From Sphingobacteriales bacterium (lineage in GTDB: Bacteria; Bacteroidota; Bacteroidia; UKL13-3): a stretch of 64,000 nucleotides of DNA. The stretch is from assembly GCA_021298155.1 (NCBI GenBank), contig JAJTEN010000002.1, positions 36,376-100,375 of the forward strand, given 5' to 3'. This document shows, in pieces, positions 10,195 through 19,613 of the stretch (the first letter of the stretch is position 1; the number at the start of each line of letters is the position of its first letter). The notes below the pieces were generated by a model. It saw only the letters and a program-made list of their open reading frames with translations, was not told the origin of the DNA and made no database searches. The position numbers were made by a program, and so were the translations under genes.

Positions 10195-13053
10195 ATGCCA
10201 AAAAAAGGGATATATTTACTATTTTATTGTTTCGTGCTTGGCATACTAAAACTGGCATCACAACCCATCAATACAGCTCCCTTGGTTAAAAACTATACCA
10301 AACAAATGTATCAAGGTGGAACACAAACTTGGGACATTTGTGAAGATCATAAAGGGCTAGTTTTCTTTGCAAATAATAATGGACTACTCCTTTTCGATGG
10401 ACGAGCATTTACTAATTTTCCATTACCCGGTAAAACCATTCTTCGTTCTATTTTATATGATTCTATCTCTCACAGAATTTATGCTGGTGGGCAAAATGAA
10501 ATAGGATATTATGGATATACCGAAAGTGGCAACTTACATTTCGTTTCCCTCGCTCATTTACTCCCCAAAGAATATAAAGGTTTTGAAGATGTTTGGACCA
10601 TTTTACAGAAAAATGGAATCATCTACTTTCAAACCAGTAAAACCATTTTTGCATTTCAAAATAATAAAATGAGTTTGCTAAAACCTAGCGAACAATCGCT
10701 AGAAAAAATGCAAATAGCCAATCAAAAACTATACGTTTATGATGCTGCTGGCGCCGTTTTTGAACTTGAAAATATCGCTTTTAAACAAATTATTCCAGCT
10801 AGCAACTTAGACATATCCGCAATCGTTGATTTAAATAGCCAAACCCTACTTATTTGTACCTATAAAAATGGCTTGTTTGTTTACAAAAACAATATCCTGA
10901 GTAAAGCACCTTTCAATGATGAAGAATTGAAAAATTTTAGGATATATAGGGCCTGTAAATATGGTAATAAAATTGTAATCGGAACAAGCAGATCTGGTAT
11001 TTTCTTTCTAGATGAAAATGGCAACATAATCTCTAAAATGAATATTCAAACCGGACTCCAAAACAACAATGTGCTGAGTTTATTCGCAGATAAAAATAAT
11101 AATCTTTGGCTCGGCCTAGATAATGGAATTGATTTACTACGACTTAATTATCCTTTTGCATACATTTACCCCGACGGCATTTTAAAGGGTACTGGCTACT
11201 CTATGACCAATTTCCAAGGTAAAGATTACTTTGGAACAAATAACGGACTATATGAACACCTGGCAGGCGAAAATTTTAAACTGATAAAAAATACAGAAGG
11301 TCAAGTCTGGAGCGTTCAACAAATTCAACAAAAACTATTTGTTTCACACCATGAAGGCTTGTTTGAAGTAATCGCAAATGAAGCCATCAAAATTGCAGAC
11401 ATTAGGGGCTGTTGGAAAATTTTAGAATTAAAAAATAAGCCTGGCTACTTTATAGTTGGTACCTATAATGGTATTAGTGTCTACAAATGGACTAACAATA
11501 GCTTATCATTTGTAGCTAAGCCTTCAAACTTCAAAGAATCTAGCCGCTTTATTGAGGAAGATGAAAACGGAAATATTTGGGTAGGTCACCCCTATAAAGG
11601 CCTCTACAAACTAACATTAAATTCAAATTTTACGCAAATTCTAGAAGCTAAGCGGTATGGAAAAGCCCAAAAACTACCGGCTGAAACAGAGAATTTAGTA
11701 TTTAACTTAGGTAATGGCATTTGCTTTACCAGTAATGAGGGTGTATTTCAATACAATTCGGCTTTAGATGGCTTTGAACCCATTAAAATATTTGGGGGGA
11801 TATTTAATAAAAATCAAAACTATAAGCGAATCATTCCGGGTAAAAACGGCAAGTTATGGGTTATTCAAAATCAAGAAATTTCATTTATTAAACAATCCTA
11901 CAATGGGGTAGATTATTCTTATGAGAAAAAAGCTATCCCAAAAATGGATCAAAATTTAGTTGGTGGTTTCGAATTCTTGCAAGAATGCGAAGGAGATAAT
12001 CTTTTTCTTGGAGTAGAAACTGGTTTTATGAAACTCAATTTGAAGCAAATGGAAACATTTGTCTTAGACCCGCCAAAGGTTATTATAACTCAAATAAACG
12101 GACTCACCTTGGCAGATAGTTCGTACTTTAAATGGATTGATAATACAACACCAAAATATAGCATTCCAGATCGGTCTATCGAATTTTGGTTCAGCTCAAC
12201 GAATGGAAACTTTTATAATGATTTAAGCTTTTCAACCTATTTAGCCGGATGGGATAAAACCTGGACGCCTTATAAAACAAGCAACAGCAGAGAGTTTAGC
12301 AGGCTATCATACGGAGATTATACGCTTCATGTAAAAGCGAAATGTATGGGTGTAGAGGGCCCGCCATTATTGCTAAAATTTAGTATTCCCGCTCCTTGGT
12401 ATTGGAGCACTATAGCGAAAGTATTTTATGCTCTTTTTGCTATTCTTAGTATTTTACTGATTGGTTTTTACCCGCAGCGACTTGTTCGAAAAAAAGCTAG
12501 CCGAATTATAGCCGAGAAGCAAGACCAATTTAACAAACAACGTGCAGATTTATTGCTGGAAAAAGAACATAAAGAAAAAGAATTAATTGCCCTCAAAAAC
12601 CAACAATTGCAAATTGAATTGGAACATCAAGGCAGAGAATTGGCTTCTTCCACTATGCACATCGTTCAAAAGAGTGAAATGCTCTTGAGCATCAAGGAAA
12701 AACTCAAAAAAATCAATAACCTCAGCAACGACCCAAAGATAAAACCAGAAATGAGTGAGCTCATTAAAACCATTGAGAAAGACACCCTCATTGATAAAGA
12801 CTGGGAAAAGTTTGAACTCTACTTTAATCAAGTTCATAATAGTTTTACCCAAAGTTTAAAATTACGTTTCCCGAGTTTATCTGCAAACGACATCAAAATG
12901 TGCTCTTATTTGCGGATGAATTTATCTACCAAAGAAATCGCGTCTATACTCAATATTACCACGCGAGGGGTAGAAGTAAGCAGATATCGCCTGAGAAAGA
13001 AAATGGGCTTAGAAAATGGGGCAAATATTGGCGACTTTCTGAGCCAATTATAA
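10195..13053 (+). CDS. Membrane-anchored transcriptional regulator: beta-propeller sensor, Y_Y_Y domain, TM helix, coiled coil, LuxR-type HTH
   Basis: Repeated propeller blades (NNNLWLGLDNGIDLL, NGNIWVGHPYKGLYKL), WDKTWTPYKTSNSREFSRLSYGDYTLHVKA, TM near 12400-12470, terminal HTH LSTKEIASILNITTRGVEVSRYRLRKKMGL. ORF opens at 10171; the Met at 10195 precedes the signal sequence. Confidence 0.85.
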   Translation: MPKKGIYLLFYCFVLGILKLASQPINTAPLVKNYTKQMYQGGTQTWDICEDHKGLVFFANNNGLLLFDGRAFTNFPLPGKTILRSILYDSISHRIYAGGQNEIGYYGYTESGNLHFVSLAHLLPKEYKGFEDVWTILQKNGIIYFQTSKTIFAFQNNKMSLLKPSEQSLEKMQIANQKLYVYDAAGAVFELENIAFKQIIPASNLDISAIVDLNSQTLLICTYKNGLFVYKNNILSKAPFNDEELKNFRIYRACKYGNKIVIGTSRSGIFFLDENGNIISKMNIQTGLQNNNVLSLFADKNNNLWLGLDNGIDLLRLNYPFAYIYPDGILKGTGYSMTNFQGKDYFGTNNGLYEHLAGENFKLIKNTEGQVWSVQQIQQKLFVSHHEGLFEVIANEAIKIADIRGCWKILELKNKPGYFIVGTYNGISVYKWTNNSLSFVAKPSNFKESSRFIEEDENGNIWVGHPYKGLYKLTLNSNFTQILEAKRYGKAQKLPAETENLVFNLGNGICFTSNEGVFQYNSALDGFEPIKIFGGIFNKNQNYKRIIPGKNGKLWVIQNQEISFIKQSYNGVDYSYEKKAIPKMDQNLVGGFEFLQECEGDNLFLGVETGFMKLNLKQMETFVLDPPKVIITQINGLTLADSSYFKWIDNTTPKYSIPDRSIEFWFSSTNGNFYNDLSFSTYLAGWDKTWTPYKTSNSREFSRLSYGDYTLHVKAKCMGVEGPPLLLKFSIPAPWYWSTIAKVFYALFAILSILLIGFYPQRLVRKKASRIIAEKQDQFNKQRADLLLEKEHKEKELIALKNQQLQIELEHQGRELASSTMHIVQKSEMLLSIKEKLKKINNLSNDPKIKPEMSELIKTIEKDTLIDKDWEKFELYFNQVHNSFTQSLKLRFPSLSANDIKMCSYLRMNLSTKEIASILNITTRGVEVSRYRLRKKMGLENGANIGDFLSQL

Positions 13054-13060
13054 AAAACAA

Positions 13061-13088
13061 TGCGGCCACCTTTTTCAAGATGGCCGCA
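13061..13088. terminator. Hairpin between convergent genes
   Basis: tgcggcca...tggccgca inverted repeat just after the 13053 stop. Confidence 0.6.
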
Positions 13089-13122
13089 CGTTTTACAATT
13101 ACCAAAACAAATTTTAGTTCTG

Positions 13123-15870
13123 TTATTCTACTACCAATTTTACTGTTTTAACAGATTGGTTCATAGAAACCTTAACAAGGTAAATTCCTTTTTCTAAGCC
13201 TTCAATTGGCAATGCATATTCAAGTTTACCCGCAGCTAAATTACTTTGCTTAGTTACACTTGATCCAAGTAAATTGAAAATTTCAATGCTTAACGGCATG
13301 TTAGATTCTTTTGGTAAACTCAATGTAAACATGCCAGAAGCTGGATTTGGATAAATAGACAATCCACCCAATACTTGCTCTTCCATACCAATTACCTCAC
13401 AAATTGTACAGGTATTCCAGCAATACGCACCCACCTTTACAGCAGAAGAATCACTGATTCTAACAAAACGATTGGTAAATGTGCCTGTAGTTCTTGTACA
13501 TGGATCGCCAGGGTTGAACTTCTCATCATCCACCCAATTGCCTATCGTATATTTAAACTCATAGCTACCAGTATCTAATCTTAATTTTACTTCATAAATA
13601 TTATTCCCTACCAATGTCATTGGCGTGCAATCTCCACACCAGCCATTAAATGAGCCATTTAGTGTTACACCTTTGCTCAAATCTCCCACGTAATCTTTCA
13701 TGTTAACCCTGAAAGTTACCATTGATCTTGGTGCGGTCTTATCACAAGTTACACAGCTTTCCCAACAAACAAGTGGTAAGGTATCCTGCGGCTTGTTAGC
13801 TACTTTAAAAGTACGATTGGTGAAACCAAAAGCAGTTCTTGTACATGAACTTCCCTCAACTAAAATTTCTTGTGCCTTCCAGTTGCCAATTGCATATTTA
13901 AAATCATAGCTAGAATCTTTGTCTAATAATACTGTAGCCATCCAAATATTGCTTGATCCTTGCTTTGTCATTGGTGTACAATTGCCACACCAGCCATTAA
14001 AGGTTCCATTAAGCGTTACGGTATCTGTTGCAGATAAATTATATTTAGACATATCTACTTGGAAACTTACATTAGATTTAGTAACAGCGCCACCCGAACA
14101 AGCAGAACAAGATTCCCAACAAACTGGTGCTAAATTGATATCACTATTCAAAGTATTTAAAACCCTGTTGGTATTAACTCCTGTAGTTTTTGTACATGGT
14201 AATGTGGTAGCCAAAGATTCCTGACTTACCCAATTGCCAATCGTATACTTGTATTCATACTCGGTGTTTTTATCCAAAGGAATGGTAATCGTCCATGATG
14301 AGGTGCCTGGTATTTTTGTCATTTTTGCACATGCACCACACCAGCCATTAAAAGTTCCGTTTATAGTAACTGTATCGCTTGCTGTTAAGGGTAGGTTCTT
14401 AACATCTACCGTAAAGGTTACATTTACTTTAACAGGCGGTGGCGGTGTAATGCCTGAACCAAACTTCACGTCGTCAAAATAATAAGTCTTCTCTCCAGCT
14501 GTTTGGCCAGTTGTTCCGAAATTAAAGAAGATAGACAACATCTTGTAGGTATAGGTAAAATTGATAGGTGCAGTAGCTGTAACTTGATTTGCAAAATCAA
14601 AATCTAAAACTTCCCAAGAACCAGCTGTCTTAGTTCTAGCCTCTGTTTCTACACTTTTTGTTGGATCAGTAGGATCTTCTGCCTTCAATCTCACTGCAAT
14701 TCCACTGTCTGGCGACCAAACTCTAACATTTAATTTAGTAGACCCACTTACAAATGGAATAGCTTCTGCCAAACCAGTACTTGGGTTCATAGTAGTTCCT
14801 GCCCATAACTGAGCAGTATTGGTTTTTATTACTTTAACTACTTTGTTCAGACTATTGGTTGGATCAGTAACAATACTGCTTGCATTGCCTCCAAAATCAG
14901 CCAATACGTAATTCACATTACTTGAATCAAAGGTAATCGGTAATTTAACAGTTTGAAGCACAGGTGCACTCGGTGGCAACATTCTTACATTATCAAAATA
15001 ATATGTTTTTTCACCCGCAATGGCACCGGTTGTACCAAAATTAAAAAATACAGACAATTTGTTGTAAGCAAAAGTAAAGTTAATAGCAGGAGTTCCACTT
15101 GATTGATTTGTAAAGTCAAACTCTAAATCTTGCCAAACATTTGCCGCTGTTGTGCGTGTATCTGTTTCTACACTTTTGTTGGCATCGCTCGACATTTCAG
15201 CCTTAAGCTTCACCACTATTCCGCTATCTGGCGACCAAACACGAATTTTCATCTTGGTGGCATTACTTGCAAAAGGAATTGAGTTGTTAAACCCTGAACC
15301 TAAGCTTGTTCCAGCCCACGCTTGGGCAGAATTGGTTTTAATAACCTTGGCAACTTTGTTGCTTGAATCAGTTGGATCAACCACAACTGAACTTGCATTA
15401 CCTCCAAAATCCAACAAATTGTAATTTACATTACTGCTATCAAAATTAATGGGTAAGGTCATAGCCTGCAAGGTTGGACAAGCTGAACAAGAGTTCCAAC
15501 ATACCAATGACATGGTTGTATCTGCAGTAACAGTAACTTTACGGTTAGTAAATGTGCCTGAAGTTACTGTACAAGGAGAGCCACTTGCGAGCGACTCTTG
15601 TGCATTCCAACCGCCAATTGTGTATTTAAATTCATGATTTCCAGAAGGAATTGAAAAGGTGCCCTGCCAAACATTGGTAGTCCCTTGCTTTACCAAAGGA
15701 TTACATCTTCCACACCACGAATTCCAAGTTCCATTCACATAAACTGTATCATTTAAGTTTTGATACTGAGACATGTCTACCCTAAAGGTAACATTGAAGC
15801 TTTGTGCTTTTACTGCCCCGTAGGTTAGCAATAAAAGCATAAACATCGTCCATTTTGTAAAATTTCGCAT
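13123..15870 (-). CDS. Secreted multi-module protein: four six-cysteine glycogen-binding-like modules, two DFGGN modules, T9SS C-terminal domain
   Basis: Signal peptide MRNFTKWTMFMLLLLTYGAVKAQ (the start at 15870 is preferred over the ORF start at 15930); repeated FNVTFRVDMS..NGTFNGWCGxC..FKYTIGNW..CW.SC..C modules; C-terminal YPNPASGMFTLSLP...GIYLVKVS sorting domain. Confidence 0.85.
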   Translation of the reverse strand: MRNFTKWTMFMLLLLTYGAVKAQSFNVTFRVDMSQYQNLNDTVYVNGTWNSWCGRCNPLVKQGTTNVWQGTFSIPSGNHEFKYTIGGWNAQESLASGSPCTVTSGTFTNRKVTVTADTTMSLVCWNSCSACPTLQAMTLPINFDSSNVNYNLLDFGGNASSVVVDPTDSSNKVAKVIKTNSAQAWAGTSLGSGFNNSIPFASNATKMKIRVWSPDSGIVVKLKAEMSSDANKSVETDTRTTAANVWQDLEFDFTNQSSGTPAINFTFAYNKLSVFFNFGTTGAIAGEKTYYFDNVRMLPPSAPVLQTVKLPITFDSSNVNYVLADFGGNASSIVTDPTNSLNKVVKVIKTNTAQLWAGTTMNPSTGLAEAIPFVSGSTKLNVRVWSPDSGIAVRLKAEDPTDPTKSVETEARTKTAGSWEVLDFDFANQVTATAPINFTYTYKMLSIFFNFGTTGQTAGEKTYYFDDVKFGSGITPPPPVKVNVTFTVDVKNLPLTASDTVTINGTFNGWCGACAKMTKIPGTSSWTITIPLDKNTEYEYKYTIGNWVSQESLATTLPCTKTTGVNTNRVLNTLNSDINLAPVCWESCSACSGGAVTKSNVSFQVDMSKYNLSATDTVTLNGTFNGWCGNCTPMTKQGSSNIWMATVLLDKDSSYDFKYAIGNWKAQEILVEGSSCTRTAFGFTNRTFKVANKPQDTLPLVCWESCVTCDKTAPRSMVTFRVNMKDYVGDLSKGVTLNGSFNGWCGDCTPMTLVGNNIYEVKLRLDTGSYEFKYTIGNWVDDEKFNPGDPCTRTTGTFTNRFVRISDSSAVKVGAYCWNTCTICEVIGMEEQVLGGLSIYPNPASGMFTLSLPKESNMPLSIEIFNLLGSSVTKQSNLAAGKLEYALPIEGLEKGIYLVKVSMNQSVKTVKLVVE
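13399..13725 (-). repeat. Six-cysteine module copy 4
   Basis: SMVTFRVNMKDY...GSFNGWCGDCTPM...CWNTCTIC. Confidence 0.7.
13744..14079 (-). repeat. Six-cysteine module copy 3
   Basis: SNVSFQVDMSKY...GTFNGWCGNCTPM...CWESCVTC. Confidence 0.7.
14098..14433 (-). repeat. Six-cysteine module copy 2
   Basis: VKVNVTFTVDVKN...GTFNGWCGACAKM...CWESCSAC. Confidence 0.7.
14461..14952 (-). repeat. DFGGN module copy 2
   Basis: LPITFDSSNVNYVLADFGGNASSIV...EKTYYFDDVKF. Confidence 0.75.
14983..15465 (-). repeat. DFGGN module copy 1
   Basis: INFDSSNVNYNLLDFGGNASSVV...EKTYYFDNVR. Confidence 0.75.
15478..15801 (-). repeat. Six-cysteine module copy 1
   Basis: SFNVTFRVDMSQY...GTWNSWCGRCNPL...CWNSCSAC. Confidence 0.7.
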
Positions 15871-15971
15871 AGTTTTTTTAATTATTGGTGTAAAAATAAC
15901 CCCGAACCAAGCCTCACACAAATTTACCAACCCTACAATACTTTCACTTAATAACTATACGAAAAAACAAA

Positions 15972-15990
15972 CTACTACAATACTACTACA
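15972..15990. promoter_or_regulatory. Candidate operator CTACTACA-ata-CTACTACA (direct repeat, 11-nt period)
   Basis: Same tandem octamer and spacing as at 10086-10104, about 100 nt upstream of the start at 15870. Confidence 0.6.
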
Positions 15991-16135
15991 TGTTTATGCA
16001 AAATATTGATTGATTGAGTTTTAGATTAAAATAATTGGGACAAAAAAATGGGCCAAAAGAATAGAAAAAGATGTCAAAATTAGTAACAAAATCAAAAAGA
16101 TGGATTAAAAGTAATCCCAAATTGATCTGTAAACT

Positions 16136-16627
16136 TTAATAGGCTTGTACCTCATTATGAAAAAATTCCAAACTTACGCCAGCTATTTTAAGCATTTCTT
16201 CGCTTTCTCCACCTGCATGGTATTTTCTTTCACAAACTACGCGCTTAATTCCGCAGTTAATAATCAGCATGGCACAAACCCTGCATGGTGTCATCCTACA
16301 ATATAAAGTAGAGCCTTCTAAAGCTACTCCATTTTTTGCAGCTTGACATATCGCATTCTGCTCTGCATGAACAGTTCTCACACAATGTTGGGTAATACTG
16401 TCGTCTTCGTGAATCATTTTTTTCATTTGATGACCTACCTCATCACAATGAGGCAAACCAATTGGCGAACCAACATAACCTGTTACCAATAATTGGTTGT
16501 CTTTGGCTATTACACAGCCACTTCTTCCTCTTCCACAGGTGGCTCTTTTGCTTATTGCCTCCATCACCTCCATAAAATATTCATCCCAAGTTGGACGAAT
16601 ATATTTTTCATCAATGCTTTTTTCCAT
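16136..16627 (-). CDS. dCMP/cytidine deaminase family protein (ComEB-like)
   Basis: Zn motifs HAEQNAICQAA and PCRVCAMLIINCGIKRVVC. Confidence 0.88.
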   Translation of the reverse strand: MEKSIDEKYIRPTWDEYFMEVMEAISKRATCGRGRSGCVIAKDNQLLVTGYVGSPIGLPHCDEVGHQMKKMIHEDDSITQHCVRTVHAEQNAICQAAKNGVALEGSTLYCRMTPCRVCAMLIINCGIKRVVCERKYHAGGESEEMLKIAGVSLEFFHNEVQAY

Positions 16628-16631
16628 TCTA

Positions 16632-17183
16632 CTAAAATGTATGTATAATTTGATCTATTTGATGGTATAAATCTTGAAATGTACCATTGTTTAAAAAATG
16701 AAAATCTGCTAAGGCCATGCACCCGGAGAGATTCTGCTTGTTTGGATCTGCAGATTGTAGCTCCCTATCTTCATTATTAGAAAAGGTTTCAAAGGATACC
16801 TGATCCGTTTCTGAACCCCTAAGTAAAATACGCTCGTATCGTATACGCCTGTCTGTATCTACCGAAAATAAGGTGAAATTTCCTTTCGATTTGAGCGCTT
16901 GTACCTCGCCAATTGTTCTAATACTTTCAATAATGCAATCAGATCCACTCAATTGCGCTTGTTTCCACAACTGTTCTGCAATATAACTCGGACCAAATTC
17001 TGCCCGCAACGCATTAGCCGTGAATGTCAAAGAATCACGATTAACCACTTCTCCCCGCTGTTCAATTTGTTCTTTCAAAAAACCACGAACAGAAAAATGC
17101 TGAAACCCATGATTTTTGGTGAGGTAATCAACAATTGTTCCTTTGCCCGCACCTAAGGTACCTGTAATGCCAATAATTTTCAC
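16632..17183 (-). CDS. P-loop nucleotide kinase-like protein (dephospho-CoA/dNMP kinase-like)
   Basis: Walker A GTLGAGKGT, IIESIRTIGEVQALK; 4 nt upstream of the deaminase. Confidence 0.75.
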   Translation of the reverse strand: MKIIGITGTLGAGKGTIVDYLTKNHGFQHFSVRGFLKEQIEQRGEVVNRDSLTFTANALRAEFGPSYIAEQLWKQAQLSGSDCIIESIRTIGEVQALKSKGNFTLFSVDTDRRIRYERILLRGSETDQVSFETFSNNEDRELQSADPNKQNLSGCMALADFHFLNNGTFQDLYHQIDQIIHTF

Positions 17184-17258
17184 TGATTTATTTTTTATGA
17201 AAGTAATAAATCAAAGGTAAAAATACTAATTCAATAATTTTTTTATTTATTGAATCTA

Positions 17259-18218
17259 TTAAAACTTATAGGAAAAGCCTACATATGGAATTACTACATT
17301 GATTAGAGCAAAATCAAAATTAACCTTCTCACCAAATACCCGGCAACCAAAACCAACAAGTGGTATACCTTCTAAATCAAGAATTTCGTTGCTTTCCAAA
17401 AACCAATTTTCAGAAATTAACGCAACGTTCTTATTTAACTTAAGATACCCAGATACATTCAAAGAAAAGCTGGAACCAGCATTTATTCCCGACCCTAAAT
17501 TTACAGAAATATTTTTGTTATTGTTCCCCCAAGTAAGTGTTCCATATAAGGCATTAATTATGGTATTATCCGTGTTCACTATTGCGCCATAAAAATATCC
17601 GCCACCCAAATAAAGTTGATCACCCACTGGCACGCCAATATGAGGTGAAAACAAAAGGATAGGTTGTCCCATTAATGAAGTAATAAGCTCAGCTCCACCA
17701 GTTAAACTTAAATAATCGGAAGCGCTATAACTTAATGAATTAATAAAACCATATGAATTATCATACACAAAGGTTCCCTTTTTGTGCTTTATGGCTGAAG
17801 GCGCAAATAAATATCGTGAAAATATCGCTGAGTTCTCTTTGGCCTTTTCGGATGCCGCAATCCTTGCAGCGTATGACGAACTGCTTTGTTGATTGGCGCT
17901 ACTATACTCCGTTTTCTTTTTGTTCTCTGTTCCGTTTTCAGATGCATATTTTTTCTTTCCAGCAGGTGCAGAGAGAACGGTTATTTCAGCTATTCTATTA
18001 GTATAAAATAAACTTGACGTTTTTTGGTTCTCTACAAAAACCAATAGGCTAGTATCAGTTTTGAATTGAAATATGCCATAATTATATAGTCCGCTTTTTG
18101 TAATAATTCTTACAGAATCACCTCGGGTAAGACCTGATATAACATCAGGTACTTGCCCATAGGATAGTGTTGCCGTTAGCAATAGGCTTGCCAAGGCCAA
18201 TAATTTCAGGTATTTCAT
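17259..18218 (-). CDS. Secreted/outer-membrane protein of unknown function
   Basis: Signal peptide; beta-strand-rich C-terminus ending VVIPYVGFSYKF. Confidence 0.5.
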   Translation of the reverse strand: MKYLKLLALASLLLTATLSYGQVPDVISGLTRGDSVRIITKSGLYNYGIFQFKTDTSLLVFVENQKTSSLFYTNRIAEITVLSAPAGKKKYASENGTENKKKTEYSSANQQSSSSYAARIAASEKAKENSAIFSRYLFAPSAIKHKKGTFVYDNSYGFINSLSYSASDYLSLTGGAELITSLMGQPILLFSPHIGVPVGDQLYLGGGYFYGAIVNTDNTIINALYGTLTWGNNNKNISVNLGSGINAGSSFSLNVSGYLKLNKNVALISENWFLESNEILDLEGIPLVGFGCRVFGEKVNFDFALINVVIPYVGFSYKF

Positions 18219-18229
18219 CTGATAATTAT

Positions 18230-19360
18230 TTAGCGCTTGGCATTGTATCCCAAGGATACTCCTACTCTAAAACCATCTTTGGTTGGGATGGTTGTCCAAA
18301 CATTTAGGGGTATGTTTAATTTGCCAGACTTAAAGGATTTTCCAAAAGCAATAACTAAGGCCGTTGCAATAGATGTTTCTCCATCTCTATCCATCACTTC
18401 TTGATATTTCAAATTTTCAGCAGTAACTCTATTCGACAAAATGGTGCTCTTTTTTATTTGTTCCTCAGAGTAAAAATTACCATCAATATTTACTCTACTT
18501 GCCATTCTTGAAAACCCAAAACTTGGCCCAATAGCAATTTCCCAACCAGAAACGTTATTCCTAAAACCATTTAAAAAGGTAAAACTCGGAATAAACATCT
18601 CTTGCTCTATCCCACTAATCATAGGAAGAAACTCAAACAAAGCCTGAAATTTGCCTTCATTTAAATACTGTTTTTCAAATTGATAGCCAAATTGAAATAA
18701 GGTTGGATTTGCCTCATAACCTCCAAATTCAGAGCTAGCTCTCATGCGTTCTGCCATATGCCCAACCACAACAGCATAACCAAACCTCGCACCTTGCAAG
18801 TTCAAATACGTCTTATTGGGGTTATTGATGCTATTCTCATAATCAAATTTCTTGGTTAAACGGGTTAGCAACTCTTGATTAACCGGTTTTTTAAACATTT
18901 TGAAAATGGTACTCTCTGTCATGGCCGGAAGCTCTAGAGGTAAATTTAAAAACTCCATTACCTCTGTTAATTCAACCGCATCTGTTTGAACGTTTATTAA
19001 TTTAAATGTAAGCAAAATGGTTTGGCCAATTAATTCAGCACTTCCCGTGTACATGTAATCTGCTTTTAAAGATTTACCCAACTCTACCAAACAAGATTTA
19101 CCATAACAGTTGGCCACATTCAAATTAGATTTTTCAATGATATTAATCACCTCATATCTATCCATTACCTCAAAACGATCAAGCTTTTCTAAAGAAACAC
19201 GAACCAAATTACTCATTTGGTTTGGATCTAAAGGCAAACCTTTAGTATCTATATTTAAAACCGCAATAGATGGCTTTTTTGTTGGGTTCTGCGCACTCAA
19301 ATTACTAGTGATACAAACTGAAATGTAAAATACGAGCGCTAAAATGATTGCTTTTTTCAT
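18230..19360 (-). CDS. CsgG/LpoB-like N-terminal domain with C-terminal barrel-like region
   Basis: KPSIAVLNIDTKGLPLDPNQMSNLVRVSLEKLDRFEVMDRYEVINIIEK...CLVELGKSLKADYMYTGSAELIGQ pattern of CsgG-type proteins. Confidence 0.55.
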   Translation of the reverse strand: MKKAIILALVFYISVCITSNLSAQNPTKKPSIAVLNIDTKGLPLDPNQMSNLVRVSLEKLDRFEVMDRYEVINIIEKSNLNVANCYGKSCLVELGKSLKADYMYTGSAELIGQTILLTFKLINVQTDAVELTEVMEFLNLPLELPAMTESTIFKMFKKPVNQELLTRLTKKFDYENSINNPNKTYLNLQGARFGYAVVVGHMAERMRASSEFGGYEANPTLFQFGYQFEKQYLNEGKFQALFEFLPMISGIEQEMFIPSFTFLNGFRNNVSGWEIAIGPSFGFSRMASRVNIDGNFYSEEQIKKSTILSNRVTAENLKYQEVMDRDGETSIATALVIAFGKSFKSGKLNIPLNVWTTIPTKDGFRVGVSLGYNAKR

Positions 19361-19613
19361 GTGAATAAATTTTGATACAATAGTATGGTTAATGTTACAC
19401 GATTATAAGACTATTTTTCTACTATTCAGACAAAAATCTAATTATTTATACTAATCCTCACCTGAAAATTTGCAAAAAATACAAAACCTGAGAAAAATCA
19501 GTTTAAATACTGCAAATTATTGCATTTTGTCATAATCCAGTAAAATGGCTAATACAAGTGTAAAGAGAATATAACTCTGCTGTTTCTTTGTGCCAACAAA
19601 ACAATATTTCAGT

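Noticed and set aside
13375-15637. Several plus-strand ORFs of 62-101 aa in a repeating pattern
   Set aside because: They mirror the repeated modules of the minus-strand 13123..15870 gene; antisense artefacts of the repeat.
13399-15801. Repeated DNA that might be a CRISPR array or mobile repeat
   Set aside because: The periodicity is protein-domain scale (about 330-490 bp), in frame and diverged at DNA level; no short identical repeats with unique spacers.
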